Source of the DNA: Thiomargarita sp.
GTDB lineage: Bacteria > Pseudomonadota > Gammaproteobacteria > Beggiatoales > Beggiatoaceae
Assembly: GCA_020726335.1 (NCBI GenBank)
Contig: DYSU01000009.1
Span: forward strand, 5,272 to 45,766
Reading direction: 5' to 3'
Length of the DNA: 40,495 bases
Made by a program: the position numbers and the translations under genes. This document shows, piece after piece, positions 1 through 7,283 of this stretch (position 1 is the first letter of the stretch; every line of letters begins with the position of its first letter). Below the pieces are notes generated by a model. That model ran no database searches. It saw nothing but the letters and a program-made list of their open reading frames with translations, and was not told the DNA's origin.

Positions 1-385
1 ATACATTTTTTTGCCAAGCCAAGTCAGCGGTTAAAATTTCTGCATCGGGATCATAAGCGGTCATGCTCAGCGTGCCTGCTTGATAGGCTGTATCCTGCTT
101 TTGTGCCGCCTGAATGGTTTTGGTTTCCAAGTTTTCAATCGCGCTATGCCGCCGTTGCTCAAATTCTGCGGTGCTTTCAAACGTGCCTTGTTTCATCGCG
201 TTGATGGCTATGATGTCTTCGCTTACGCCTGACCACTGATCTTGCGTTGAAGGCGTTGTTTGTTGTGTTTGTGGAGGATTTTTACAAGCCTCTGGGTCAA
301 CAATACACAAATATTTGTTGTCTACGGCTGAAACCGACACGCCCATTGCCAAAAACAATAGAATTAATAACAGGGTTTTCATCAT
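1..385 (-). CDS. Secreted protein of unknown function, 3' end cut by window edge
   Basis: This reverse-strand frame is open for 128 codons from an ATG at 385 to the left edge, so the C-terminus is missing. The start is supported by GGAGAG just upstream. The first 20 or so residues form a Sec signal peptide: two lysine-flanked Met residues, a Leu-rich core, and a VSA-type cleavage site before VDNKYLCIVD. The mature part holds two early cysteines, a Pro/Gln/Thr-rich linker, and then a segment reading FESTAEFEQRR followed later by YDPDAEIL. That segment resembles the 'GEFETTAEYEAR ... YDAD' pattern I associate with uncharacterised exported proteins of sulfur bacteria; this is memory-based, not searched. 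It lies 84 bases after the end of metZ on the same strand. Function unknown. Confidence 0.7.
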   Translation of the reverse strand, partial: MMKTLLLILLFLAMGVSVSAVDNKYLCIVDPEACKNPPQTQQTTPSTQDQWSGVSEDIIAINAMKQGTFESTAEFEQRRHSAIENLETKTIQAAQKQDTAYQAGTLSMTAYDPDAEILTADLAWQKNV

Positions 386-468
386 TTTCTCTCCATTAGT
401 GAACCAGTGCAAACATTTTCTTTTCATTCACAGGCTTGGGCCTAACATCATGATAATCCGCCGCTTTT

Positions 469-1641
469 TCAAAAACCCCGCAATAAATCGGCTTGAATGT
501 CTTTGATGTTTTCTAAGCCGACGGCAACGCGAATCAAGCCATCGCCAATGCCCGTCGCCGCCCGTTGTTCGGGGGTTAAACGCCCGTGGGTGGTGGTCGC
601 GGGATGGGTGAGGGTGGTTTTGGCATCGCCTAAATTGGCGGTAATTGACAGCAATCGGGTGTTGTCCATGATGGACCACGCTTGCGGCTGGCCGCCTTTG
701 ACTTCAAACGACAGCAAGCCGCCAAAGCCTGTTTGTTGGCGCAAGACCCGTTCATATTGCGCATGGCTGGGCAGACCGCAATAATGCACTTGGGTCACGT
801 CAGCCAAGGTTGCCAACCACTGCGCCAAGGCCAACGCATTGCGGCTGTGGGCTTCCATGCGAATTTTCAAGGTTTCCAATCCTTTAAGAAACACCCATGC
901 GTTAAACGGACTCAGGCTAAAGCCCGCAGTGCGCAACACGGCGTACACATCTTTAATCAGTTCATTGCGCCCAACCACTGCGCCGCCCAAACAGCGGCCT
1001 TGGCCGTCTAAATATTTGGTGGCTGAATGAACCACCAAATCCGCACCCAAAGCCAGCGGCTGTTGCAAGGCGGGGGTGCAAAAGCAGTTGTCAACAGCCA
1101 ACAGACAACCGTGGTCATGCGCCAATTGAGCCAAGGCTTGAATGTCGCCGATTTGGGTTAGGGGATTGGACGGGGTTTCCAAAAACAACAGCTTGGTTTC
1201 TGGGCGTATTGCCGCTTGCCATGCGTTGACATCGTCCAAAGCGACAAAGCTCGTGCTGATGTTGAAACGGGCCAGAATTTGGCTGAACAAGACCAGCGTG
1301 GTGCCGAAAATGCTTTGCGAAGCCACCACATGATCGCCCGCTTTGAGCAAACCCATGCACACACTGCAAATGGCCGCCATGCCTGAGGCGGTGGCGATGC
1401 AGGCTTCGCCGCCTTCCATCGCCGCCAGCCGTTGTTCAAACGTGCGCACCGTGGGGTTGGTGAAGCGCGAATAAATGTTGCCCACTTGTGTGCCTGCAAA
1501 ACGTGCCGCCGCTTGTGCCGCTGAATCAAACACATAGCTGGAGGTTAAAAACAAGGCTTCGCTGTGTTCACCTTCCGCACTGCGTTGTTGACCTGCGCGC
1601 ACTGCACGGGTTTCAAATTCATATTGTTGCCAATCTTGCAT
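469..1641 (-). CDS. metZ: O-succinylhomoserine sulfhydrylase
   Basis: This PLP enzyme of the Cys/Met metabolism family (390 aa, normal length) condenses O-succinylhomoserine with sulfide to give homocysteine directly, in the cytoplasm. The PLP-binding lysine is K209 in HSATKY. The YSRFTNPT segment near residue 57 and the NCFCTPALQQPLALGADLVV block are typical of MetZ rather than of cystathionine gamma-synthase. The ATG at 1641 has AGAGG upstream, and a good sigma-70 promoter lies at 1671-1699. In a sulfide-oxidising organism direct sulfhydrylation is a plausible main methionine route, which is an inference. The gene is transcribed alone, divergently from the TusE homologue. Confidence 0.93.
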   Translation of the reverse strand: MQDWQQYEFETRAVRAGQQRSAEGEHSEALFLTSSYVFDSAAQAAARFAGTQVGNIYSRFTNPTVRTFEQRLAAMEGGEACIATASGMAAICSVCMGLLKAGDHVVASQSIFGTTLVLFSQILARFNISTSFVALDDVNAWQAAIRPETKLLFLETPSNPLTQIGDIQALAQLAHDHGCLLAVDNCFCTPALQQPLALGADLVVHSATKYLDGQGRCLGGAVVGRNELIKDVYAVLRTAGFSLSPFNAWVFLKGLETLKIRMEAHSRNALALAQWLATLADVTQVHYCGLPSHAQYERVLRQQTGFGGLLSFEVKGGQPQAWSIMDNTRLLSITANLGDAKTTLTHPATTTHGRLTPEQRAATGIGDGLIRVAVGLENIKDIQADLLRGF

Positions 1642-1670
1642 AAGGTGACCTCTGATTGCAAATGGGGAAA

Positions 1671-1699
1671 ATTAAACCTTGTCGCAGGTAAAAGGTCAA
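1671..1699 (-). promoter_or_regulatory. Sigma-70-type promoter for metZ
   Basis: On the minus strand a -35 element TTGACC (1694-1699) is separated by exactly 17 bases from a -10 element TTTAAT (1671-1676). Together they match 10 of the 12 consensus bases. The expected transcription start lies about 20-25 bases before the metZ ATG. Confidence 0.6.
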
Positions 1700-1800
1700 G
1701 TTAAAAATGGTTTATTGTGCAATGGTGGCTTGAAAAAAAAAGGTTCAGCTATATTAGTGGGTCATTATTTTGATGGGCTTTATAACGGAAGGAATATACC

Positions 1801-2136
1801 ATGGAATTAGAAATTGATAGCAAAATCATTGCCTTGAGTGAAGCAGGTTGGTTGGAAAACCTAGACGAATGGACGGTTGACGTGGCAAATGGCATTGCCC
1901 GCAATGAAAAAATTGAACAATTGACCGATGAACATTGGGATATTATCAACACCGCACGCAAATATTTTACAGAATATGGCATTGTGGCTGAACCACGGGT
2001 GTTTTCTAAATTGATGAAAGAAAAATTTGGCGCAGACCGCAGCAGCAGTAAATATATTTATGACTTGTTCCCCTATGGGTTAATCAAATCCGCCAATAAA
2101 ATCGCGGGCTTACCCCGTCCTAAAGGCTGTAGCTAA
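1801..2136 (+). CDS. tusE: TusE/DsrC-family sulfur carrier protein with a single C-terminal cysteine
   Basis: This 111-aa protein has the DsrC/TusE fold signature, including DEHWDIINTARKYFTEYG and the C-terminal arm ending AGLPRPKGCS. The penultimate Cys110 is the conserved CysA that carries persulfide sulfur. In true DsrC a second cysteine (CysB) lies 11 residues earlier; here that position is Asn99. The protein therefore fits TusE, a partner in tRNA 2-thiouridine sulfur relay, or a DsrC-like regulatory paralogue, rather than the dissimilatory sulfite reductase substrate. No tusBCD or dsr genes are nearby. The start is firm: AAGGAAT lies 8 bases before the ATG. Confidence 0.85.
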   Translation: MELEIDSKIIALSEAGWLENLDEWTVDVANGIARNEKIEQLTDEHWDIINTARKYFTEYGIVAEPRVFSKLMKEKFGADRSSSKYIYDLFPYGLIKSANKIAGLPRPKGCS

Positions 2137-2144
2137 CGCTGAAA

Positions 2145-2209
2145 GGCAAAAGTGGCTATTTAAGCGCAAGCACCGTAAAATGCGGTTTTGTCTATGATTC
2201 ACTTTTGCC
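2145..2209 (+). promoter_or_regulatory. Structured leader: 10-bp inverted repeat abutting the livM start codon
   Basis: A perfect 10-base inverted repeat (2145-2154 GGCAAAAGTG; 2200-2209 CACTTTTGCC) closes a 45-base loop. Its right arm ends on the base before the livM ATG. The loop holds an inner hairpin, ACCG (2172-2175) with CGGT (2183-2186), followed by TTTTG. No conventional ribosome binding site is visible before livM, because the expected position is occupied by the repeat arm. It could be a translational control element, an attenuator, or simply the tusE terminator. Confidence 0.45.
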
Positions 2210-3457
2210 ATGCACATTTCTGTTTCCCAACTCAAACAAGCCAGCCAACAAGCCAGCCAAGCGGCGTTGGTCGCGTTATTGCTCTTCGGTTTATTGGTGG
2301 GTGCGCGCACTGTTCAACAAGGCAGTCAACTGCAATTGCAAGCCCAATGGGTCGAACTTGCGCTGTTGGTCGCGCTGGCGTTTATGGGTAAATTTTTGCT
2401 CAGCTTGTATCAAAGCCAGCCGCGTATTCCCAACCCATCCACAAAAAAATCATTCAGCCCCAGCTTGGCCAAAAACATCGGGGTCATTTTAATTCTCTTT
2501 GCACTGATTTTTCCGTTTTTGCCGTTCAGCAACCGTTATCTAATCGACACTGCCACCATGGTGTTGACGTATATCATGCTGGGCTGGGGTTTGAACATCG
2601 TGGTGGGTTTGGCGGGTTTATTGGATTTAGGCTACGTCGCTTTTTATGCGGTCGGCGCGTATTCTTTCGCTTTGTTTGCCCATTATTTTGACGCGTCATT
2701 TTGGTGGTGTTTGCCCATTTCGGGTATTTTAGCCGCTTTTTTTGGCATTTTATTGGGTTTTCCCGTGTTGCGCTTGCGCGGCGATTATTTGGCCATTGTT
2801 ACCTTGGGCTTTGGCGAAATCATTCGCATTATTTTGCTCAACGGGTATCCATTCACAGGCGGCCCTGACGGCATCAGCGGTATCCCGCGCCCCAGTTTTT
2901 TTGGTTTGGAATTTAGCCGCAGTGCCAACAACCCCACGTTTCACCAATTCTTCGGTTTGGAATATTCTGCCTTGCATCGGGTGATATTTCTCTATTATTT
3001 AATTTTGGTTTTGGCTTTGTTGACCAATTTCTTCACCTTATACATTCGCAAATTGCCGATAGGGCGCGCATGGGAAGCGTTGCGCGAAGATGAAATCGCG
3101 TGTCGTTCCTTGGGCATCAATCCGACCCACACCAAATTGACCGCATTTGCCATCGGCGCGCTGTTTGGCGGTTTTGCAGGCGCATTTTTCGCCACCCGTC
3201 AAGGCTTTATCAGCCCCGAAAGTTTCACTTTCATTGAATCGGCGGTGATTCTGGCCATTGTGGTGTTGGGCGGCATGGGACGGCAGTTGGGTGTGGTGTT
3301 TGCCGCTGTTTTGTTGATGGGCGCGACCGAATTTTTTCGGGAATTGGAAGAATTTAGAATGCTGGCCTTTGGCGGTCTGATGGTGGTCATCATGGTGATT
3401 AAACCCAAAGGCTTGCTGGCTGTGCGCGAACCAACCATTAAACTGCACCTGCATTGA
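2210..3457 (+). CDS. livM: Branched-chain amino acid ABC transporter permease LivM
   Basis: This inner-membrane permease (415 aa; E. coli LivM is 425) contains about ten hydrophobic segments. Family blocks are very well kept: GFPVLRLRGDYLAIVTLGFG, TGGPDGIS, GLEFSR, the EAA-type loop GRAWEALREDEIACRSLGIN, and ARQGFISPESFTF followed by AIVVLGGMG. The N-terminal extension with two early membrane spans matches LivM better than the shorter UrtC. In other bacteria LivM works with LivH, the LivG/LivF ATPases and a periplasmic binding protein. None of these genes is adjacent here: tusE lies upstream and cbbM converges from downstream. The ATG directly follows an inverted repeat. Confidence 0.88.
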   Translation: MHISVSQLKQASQQASQAALVALLLFGLLVGARTVQQGSQLQLQAQWVELALLVALAFMGKFLLSLYQSQPRIPNPSTKKSFSPSLAKNIGVILILFALIFPFLPFSNRYLIDTATMVLTYIMLGWGLNIVVGLAGLLDLGYVAFYAVGAYSFALFAHYFDASFWWCLPISGILAAFFGILLGFPVLRLRGDYLAIVTLGFGEIIRIILLNGYPFTGGPDGISGIPRPSFFGLEFSRSANNPTFHQFFGLEYSALHRVIFLYYLILVLALLTNFFTLYIRKLPIGRAWEALREDEIACRSLGINPTHTKLTAFAIGALFGGFAGAFFATRQGFISPESFTFIESAVILAIVVLGGMGRQLGVVFAAVLLMGATEFFRELEEFRMLAFGGLMVVIMVIKPKGLLAVREPTIKLHLH

Positions 3458-3465
3458 ACAAAGGA

Positions 3466-3499
3466 AAACCCCCAACCTCATCAATGAAGCAGGGGGTTT
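3466..3499. terminator. Bidirectional terminator between livM and cbbM
   Basis: AAACCCCC (3466-3473) and GGGGGTTT (3492-3499) form a perfect 8-bp stem around an 18-base loop in the 65-base gap between convergent livM and cbbM. The A and T tracts on either arm would serve either direction. Confidence 0.55.
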
Positions 3500-3522
3500 G
3501 CTGGGTTTAGCGCATAAGCCTG

Positions 3523-4902
3523 TTATTTGTGTACGCCCAATTTTTCTCTCCAATTTGGGTAGATTTTGTCAGCATCTTTGGGGAAAGATTCAAAGGCGCG
3601 GGCAAATTCTTTATGCTCTTTGGCGTATTCAATCGGGTCAGCCCCTGTTTTCCAGCATTCATAGGCTTGACGCAGAGAGATTGCACCCGCCGCTGGGCTG
3701 TCGATATGACCATAAGCACCACCGCCTGCGGTGTTGATGACATTGCCATGGCCTAAGTTTTCAAAGAAACCGGGCAAACGCAACGCATTCATGCCGCCTG
3801 AAATGATGGGGGTGGTGGGTTTCATGCCATACCATTCTTGATGATAAACAGGACCTTGGCAAGAATCACGTTCAATCATGTATGCGATGCCTTTATCATC
3901 GGCTTCGCCTTCCATTTTACCGTAGCCCATGGTACCGACGTGAATACCCGATGCCCCTTGCAGGCGGGACATTTTCGCCAACACGAAAGCGGTATAGCCG
4001 CGTTTGGCTGAAGGGGATGTCACTGCACCGTGGCCTGCACGGTGGTAGTGTAAATATTGGCTTGGATATTGACGACGGGCGGTGGTCACCATGCCGGGGC
4101 CGCCGACATAGCCATCGACCAAAAAGGCCACATGGTCAGCAAATTCGCCAAAGGTTTCTAAAATATAATCAGCACGGGCGCACATTTCATAATGGTCGTC
4201 AGCGGTGATGTTGGCGGAAAATAATTTGGCTTGGCCTGTTTCGTCTTGGGCGCGGAACATCGCATCACGCACCAAAGGCAATACTTTTTTCAATGGACAG
4301 AAAACTTGGTTGCCTTGGGGTTCGTCGTTTTTGATAAAATCGCCACCCAACCAGAATTGATAAGCGGCGTGGGCGAAAGGTTCAGGACGCAAACCCAATT
4401 TAGGTTTGATAATGGTGCCTGCGATATAACCGCCGTCTTTGACTGGACGGCCTAAGATGCGCCACAAATCGCTGATGTCGGTTGCAGGGCCATCGAACAA
4501 TTGAATCATGCGCGCAGGCATGTAAAAATCAATCATTTTGGCGTGTTTGATGTCACCCATGCCTTGGTTGTTGCCGATGGTCAAGGTTAAAAAAGACACC
4601 ATCATGGCGCGACCATCAATGATGTTGCGGTCAAATAATTCAATAGGATACGCGATGCGCATGTCTTCAGTGGCTTCATCAATGTGATAAACCAAGGCAT
4701 CCACGCCTTTGGTGAAGTCATCTGTGGTCGAAACTTCAACGTTGGTACCCGTAGAAGATTCTGCTGCAAAGTGCGCCGCCGCTTCTAAATAACCATGACC
4801 GGGTTGCGGTGCCATTTTGTAGGCACATAAAACGTGTTTGCCACCCGCAATTAAATCTTCTTCTTTTAAACTCAGGTCGGAATAACGTGCAGATTGGTCC
4901 AT
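3523..4902 (-). CDS. cbbM: Ribulose-1,5-bisphosphate carboxylase/oxygenase, form II
   Basis: This is the large-subunit-only form II RuBisCO (459 aa, normal length), which fixes CO2 onto ribulose bisphosphate in the Calvin cycle. Catalytic residues fall at the canonical form II numbers: K166 in TIIKPKLG and the carbamylated K191 in [14 protein letters not shown]. The segment [14 protein letters not shown] and a [11 protein letters not shown] loop near the C-terminus are also typical. Form II enzymes tolerate low oxygen and high CO2, which suits a sulfide-gradient lifestyle (inference). The gene is divergent from cbbR across a 183-base region with CbbR-like boxes. It ends against livM, so no cbbQ/cbbO activase genes follow. 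Confidence 0.97.
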   Translation of the reverse strand: MDQSARYSDLSLKEEDLIAGGKHVLCAYKMAPQPGHGYLEAAAHFAAESSTGTNVEVSTTDDFTKGVDALVYHIDEATEDMRIAYPIELFDRNIIDGRAMMVSFLTLTIGNNQGMGDIKHAKMIDFYMPARMIQLFDGPATDISDLWRILGRPVKDGGYIAGTIIKPKLGLRPEPFAHAAYQFWLGGDFIKNDEPQGNQVFCPLKKVLPLVRDAMFRAQDETGQAKLFSANITADDHYEMCARADYILETFGEFADHVAFLVDGYVGGPGMVTTARRQYPSQYLHYHRAGHGAVTSPSAKRGYTAFVLAKMSRLQGASGIHVGTMGYGKMEGEADDKGIAYMIERDSCQGPVYHQEWYGMKPTTPIISGGMNALRLPGFFENLGHGNVINTAGGGAYGHIDSPAAGAISLRQAYECWKTGADPIEYAKEHKEFARAFESFPKDADKIYPNWREKLGVHK

Positions 4903-4935
4903 TAAGGGATTTCCTTAGTCTAGGTCTAAAAATAA

Positions 4936-4955
4936 TGTGGCCGCAAAGGCCTACA
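4936..4955 (-). promoter_or_regulatory. Hairpin in the cbbM leader
   Basis: TGTGGCC (4936-4942) and GGCC(T)ACA (4948-4955) can pair with one bulged base around GCAAA, 30-50 bases before the cbbM start. It could stabilise or regulate the leader; only the sequence symmetry supports it. Confidence 0.3.
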
Positions 4956-5056
4956 CTGATAGCGCAAGTGGTTATCCACAGGCAGCGCATGGCGGCTATA
5001 TTAAAAGCAATTGCCAATAAATAAAAATAAATCGTTTCTATTTTTAGAATAGGTTA

Positions 5057-5069
5057 TTATCTATGGTAA
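5057..5069. promoter_or_regulatory. Candidate CbbR-binding box 1 (TTA-N7-TAA)
   Basis: TTA-N7-TAA in the cbbM-cbbR intergenic region matches the TNA-N7/8-TNA, T-N11-A pattern described for CbbR and other LysR-type regulators. Its centre is 27 bases from a second box with the same geometry. Confidence 0.4.
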
Positions 5070-5083
5070 AACAGGCAATCAAA

Positions 5084-5096
5084 TTATGTTACATAA
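5084..5096. promoter_or_regulatory. Candidate CbbR-binding box 2, overlapping the cbbR start codon
   Basis: TTATGTTACATAA is a perfect 13-base palindrome (odd centre) and again fits TTA-N7-TAA. The cbbR ATG (5086-5088) lies inside it. Binding here would be well placed for negative autoregulation, which is an inference. Confidence 0.42.
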
Positions 5097-6057
5097 AACC
5101 AGTGATTATTTAATACGACGCGCCACGTTGCGCCAATTGCAAATTTTTGTCATCGTCGCCCGTCAAGGCGGGTTCACCAAAGCGGCGGAACAACTGCATT
5201 TAAGCCAACCCACGGTGTCTATGCAAGTGCATAAACTCAGCGAAACGTTGGATTCGCCGTTGTTTGAGCAATTGGGCAAAAAACTGTATTTAACCGCCGC
5301 AGGGCAAAAAGTGTTGAGTGCTGCCGAAGATATTTTAGAACGCTTAAGCCATTTGCACGATGACATGATGGAGCTGAAGCATAAAGTCAAGGGCGAACTG
5401 CACATTGCGGCGGTGACCAATGCCAAATATTTTATGCCGCGTTTGCTGGGCGTGTTTTTACAACAACATCCCGAAGTCAAGCCTTATCTGAAAGTCACCA
5501 ACCGTTCTAGCGTAATCAAGCGCATCAAAGAAGGCCATCAAGATGAATTGTTCATTTTAGGCCAATTACCCGAAGACATGGACGTGGCCAATTACTGTTT
5601 TTTAGAAAATAAACTGGTGGTGATTGCCAGCCCCCGACATCCGTTAGCCAAACAAGCCCCTGTCAGTTTGGCACAATTAAGCCAAGAACGCTTTTTAATG
5701 CGGGAAACAGGTTCAGGCACACGCTTGGCCGTAGAGCAACGTTTTCAAAAAAACAACCTGACCATCAACCCCTATATGGAACTGGGCAGCAGTGAAGCGA
5801 TTAAACAAGCGGTGATGGCGGGTTTGGGCTTGTCCGTGTTGTCGCTGGACAACCTCAGTTTGGAACTGCGTGGCGGCTATATCGCTGTGTTGCAGGTTGA
5901 AGGCTTCCCGCTGATTCGCTACTGGAACGCCATACACTTGAAAAACAAGAAATTATCACTGGTGGCACGCACTTTTTTAGATTTTCTGCGCAACGAAGGC
6001 AAAACCGTGTTGGCCGAAGAATTAAAATGGCCTGTCGGTTATGATGCGCAAATCTGA
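5086..6057 (+). CDS. cbbR: LysR-type transcriptional regulator, CbbR-like
   Basis: This 323-aa protein has an N-terminal winged helix-turn-helix (about residues 14-72; FTKAAEQLHLSQPTVSMQVHK is the recognition region) and a two-lobed effector domain (about 95-305). Its divergent placement opposite cbbM, and the substrate-domain wording typical of the family (HPEVKPYLKVTNRSSVIKRI, ETGSGTR), point to CbbR, the activator of Calvin-cycle genes that senses metabolites such as ribulose bisphosphate or NADPH. The ATG at 5086 has AGG ten bases upstream and sits inside a palindromic CbbR-like box. The stop codon overlaps the promoter of the next gene. Confidence 0.88.
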   Translation: MLHKTSDYLIRRATLRQLQIFVIVARQGGFTKAAEQLHLSQPTVSMQVHKLSETLDSPLFEQLGKKLYLTAAGQKVLSAAEDILERLSHLHDDMMELKHKVKGELHIAAVTNAKYFMPRLLGVFLQQHPEVKPYLKVTNRSSVIKRIKEGHQDELFILGQLPEDMDVANYCFLENKLVVIASPRHPLAKQAPVSLAQLSQERFLMRETGSGTRLAVEQRFQKNNLTINPYMELGSSEAIKQAVMAGLGLSVLSLDNLSLELRGGYIAVLQVEGFPLIRYWNAIHLKNKKLSLVARTFLDFLRNEGKTVLAEELKWPVGYDAQI

Positions 6058-6082
6058 CTTTTTGTCCAAAAACCGCTATACT
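6054..6082 (+). promoter_or_regulatory. Sigma-70-type promoter placing the start at the amiC ATG
   Basis: CTGACT (6054-6059), a 17-base spacer and TATACT (6077-6082) match 9 of 12 consensus bases. The predicted transcription start, about seven bases past the -10, coincides with the ATG at 6089, suggesting a leaderless or near-leaderless mRNA. Confidence 0.42.
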
Positions 6083-6088
6083 GCGCCC

Positions 6089-7267
6089 ATGCACGTTGGC
6101 CGTTTTTTTATCCTCTTTTTTTTATGGTTTTACAGCCTCTCATTACAGGCGGCGCAAGTCACCGATGTGCGCATATTAACGGACGACAACCACACCCGCT
6201 TGGTGTTCAGCCTCAACGCCGCTGTGGCCTATCAAACCTTTGTGTTGGCTGCCAGCCCTGATAAACCCGCTCGTTTGGTGCTGGATTTACCCCAAAGCCA
6301 ATTAAATGCCACTTTGCCACCCGTTAGCGCAAACGCCTTGTTGTTGAGCATTCGCAGCGGCATACGCCAAGGCGACGACTTGCGCATGGTGTTGGATTTA
6401 AAAACATCGGTGCAATATAAAACCTATTTGCTGACCCCGCAACAAAACCAAGGTTATCGCTTGCTGGTGGATTTAAGCCATCATCAAGCCATTACACCCG
6501 CTCAAACCCTTGTTCCAGCCCCTATTGTCGCGCCCGATCCTGCACCCACAACCCACACAAGGCCGTCATTTGTGGTGGCGATTGACGCAGGCCACGGCGG
6601 CAATGACCCCGGTGCGATTGGCTACAGCGGCACTTATGAAAAAGATGTGACTTTAGCCATTGCACAAAAAATCTTTGCCCTGTTGCAAAACCGGCCCAAT
6701 ATTCAAGCCGTGATGATTCGTGAGGGCGATTACTTTATGCGCCTGCGCCAACGCATTGAATTGGCAAGAGAATATCAAGCTGATGTGTTTGTTTCCATTC
6801 ACGCCGATGCCTACAACAAAAATTTGCCCGCCATACGGGGTTCTTCTGTGTATATTCTGTCGCAAAGTGGCGCAAGCAGTGAAGCGGCCAAGTGGTTGGC
6901 AGAAAAAGAAAATGCCGCCGATTTACTGGGCGGTGAAGGCCATGTCAGCTTGAACGATAAAGACGACATGTTGGCGCAAGTGCTGTTGGATTTATCGCTC
7001 AGCGGCACGTTGGAAGCCAGTGCGCGTCTGGGGCAAACCGTGTTGCGTGCTTTGGCAAGCATCGGTGATTTGCACCGAAACAAACTGCAACAAGCTGATT
7101 TTACAGTGTTATTATCGCCTGACATTCCCTCCATTTTGGTCGAAACCGCGTTTATTTCCAATCCCCACGAAGAAAAACAACTGAATAATGTGCATTATCA
7201 AGGTAAAATGGCCGCCGCCATTGTCAATGGCATTCAATCTTATTTAAATCAATACGCTGTTCATTAA
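6089..7267 (+). CDS. amiC: N-acetylmuramoyl-L-alanine amidase (AmiC-like)
   Basis: This periplasmic zinc amidase cleaves the peptide stem from murein, chiefly during cell separation. From the ATG at 6089 (392 aa) it has a Sec signal peptide (FFILFFLWFYSLSLQA), an AMIN domain (about residues 22-135) that targets the septum or envelope, a Pro/Thr linker, and an Amidase_3 domain (about 160-390). Zinc and catalytic residues are visible in AIDAGHGG, TYEKD, SIHAD and LVETAFISN. An insertion rich in Ala/Leu between the last two is the regulatory helix region seen in AmiB/AmiC-type enzymes. There is no LysM domain. An earlier in-frame ATG at 6041 overlaps cbbR and would give a poor signal peptide. 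AmiB is the alternative name. Confidence 0.88.
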   Translation: MHVGRFFILFFLWFYSLSLQAAQVTDVRILTDDNHTRLVFSLNAAVAYQTFVLAASPDKPARLVLDLPQSQLNATLPPVSANALLLSIRSGIRQGDDLRMVLDLKTSVQYKTYLLTPQQNQGYRLLVDLSHHQAITPAQTLVPAPIVAPDPAPTTHTRPSFVVAIDAGHGGNDPGAIGYSGTYEKDVTLAIAQKIFALLQNRPNIQAVMIREGDYFMRLRQRIELAREYQADVFVSIHADAYNKNLPAIRGSSVYILSQSGASSEAAKWLAEKENAADLLGGEGHVSLNDKDDMLAQVLLDLSLSGTLEASARLGQTVLRALASIGDLHRNKLQQADFTVLLSPDIPSILVETAFISNPHEEKQLNNVHYQGKMAAAIVNGIQSYLNQYAVH

Positions 7268-7283
7268 GGAATAACCCCTCGTT

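Noticed and set aside
1642-1800. SAM riboswitch upstream of metZ
   Set aside because: The leader after the predicted promoter is only about 25 bases, too short for any known SAM riboswitch.
4903-5085. Possible replication origin because of a DnaA box and AT-rich sequence
   Set aside because: Only one box is present, there is no cluster of 9-mers, and no dnaA, dnaN, gidA or similar origin-linked genes are nearby.
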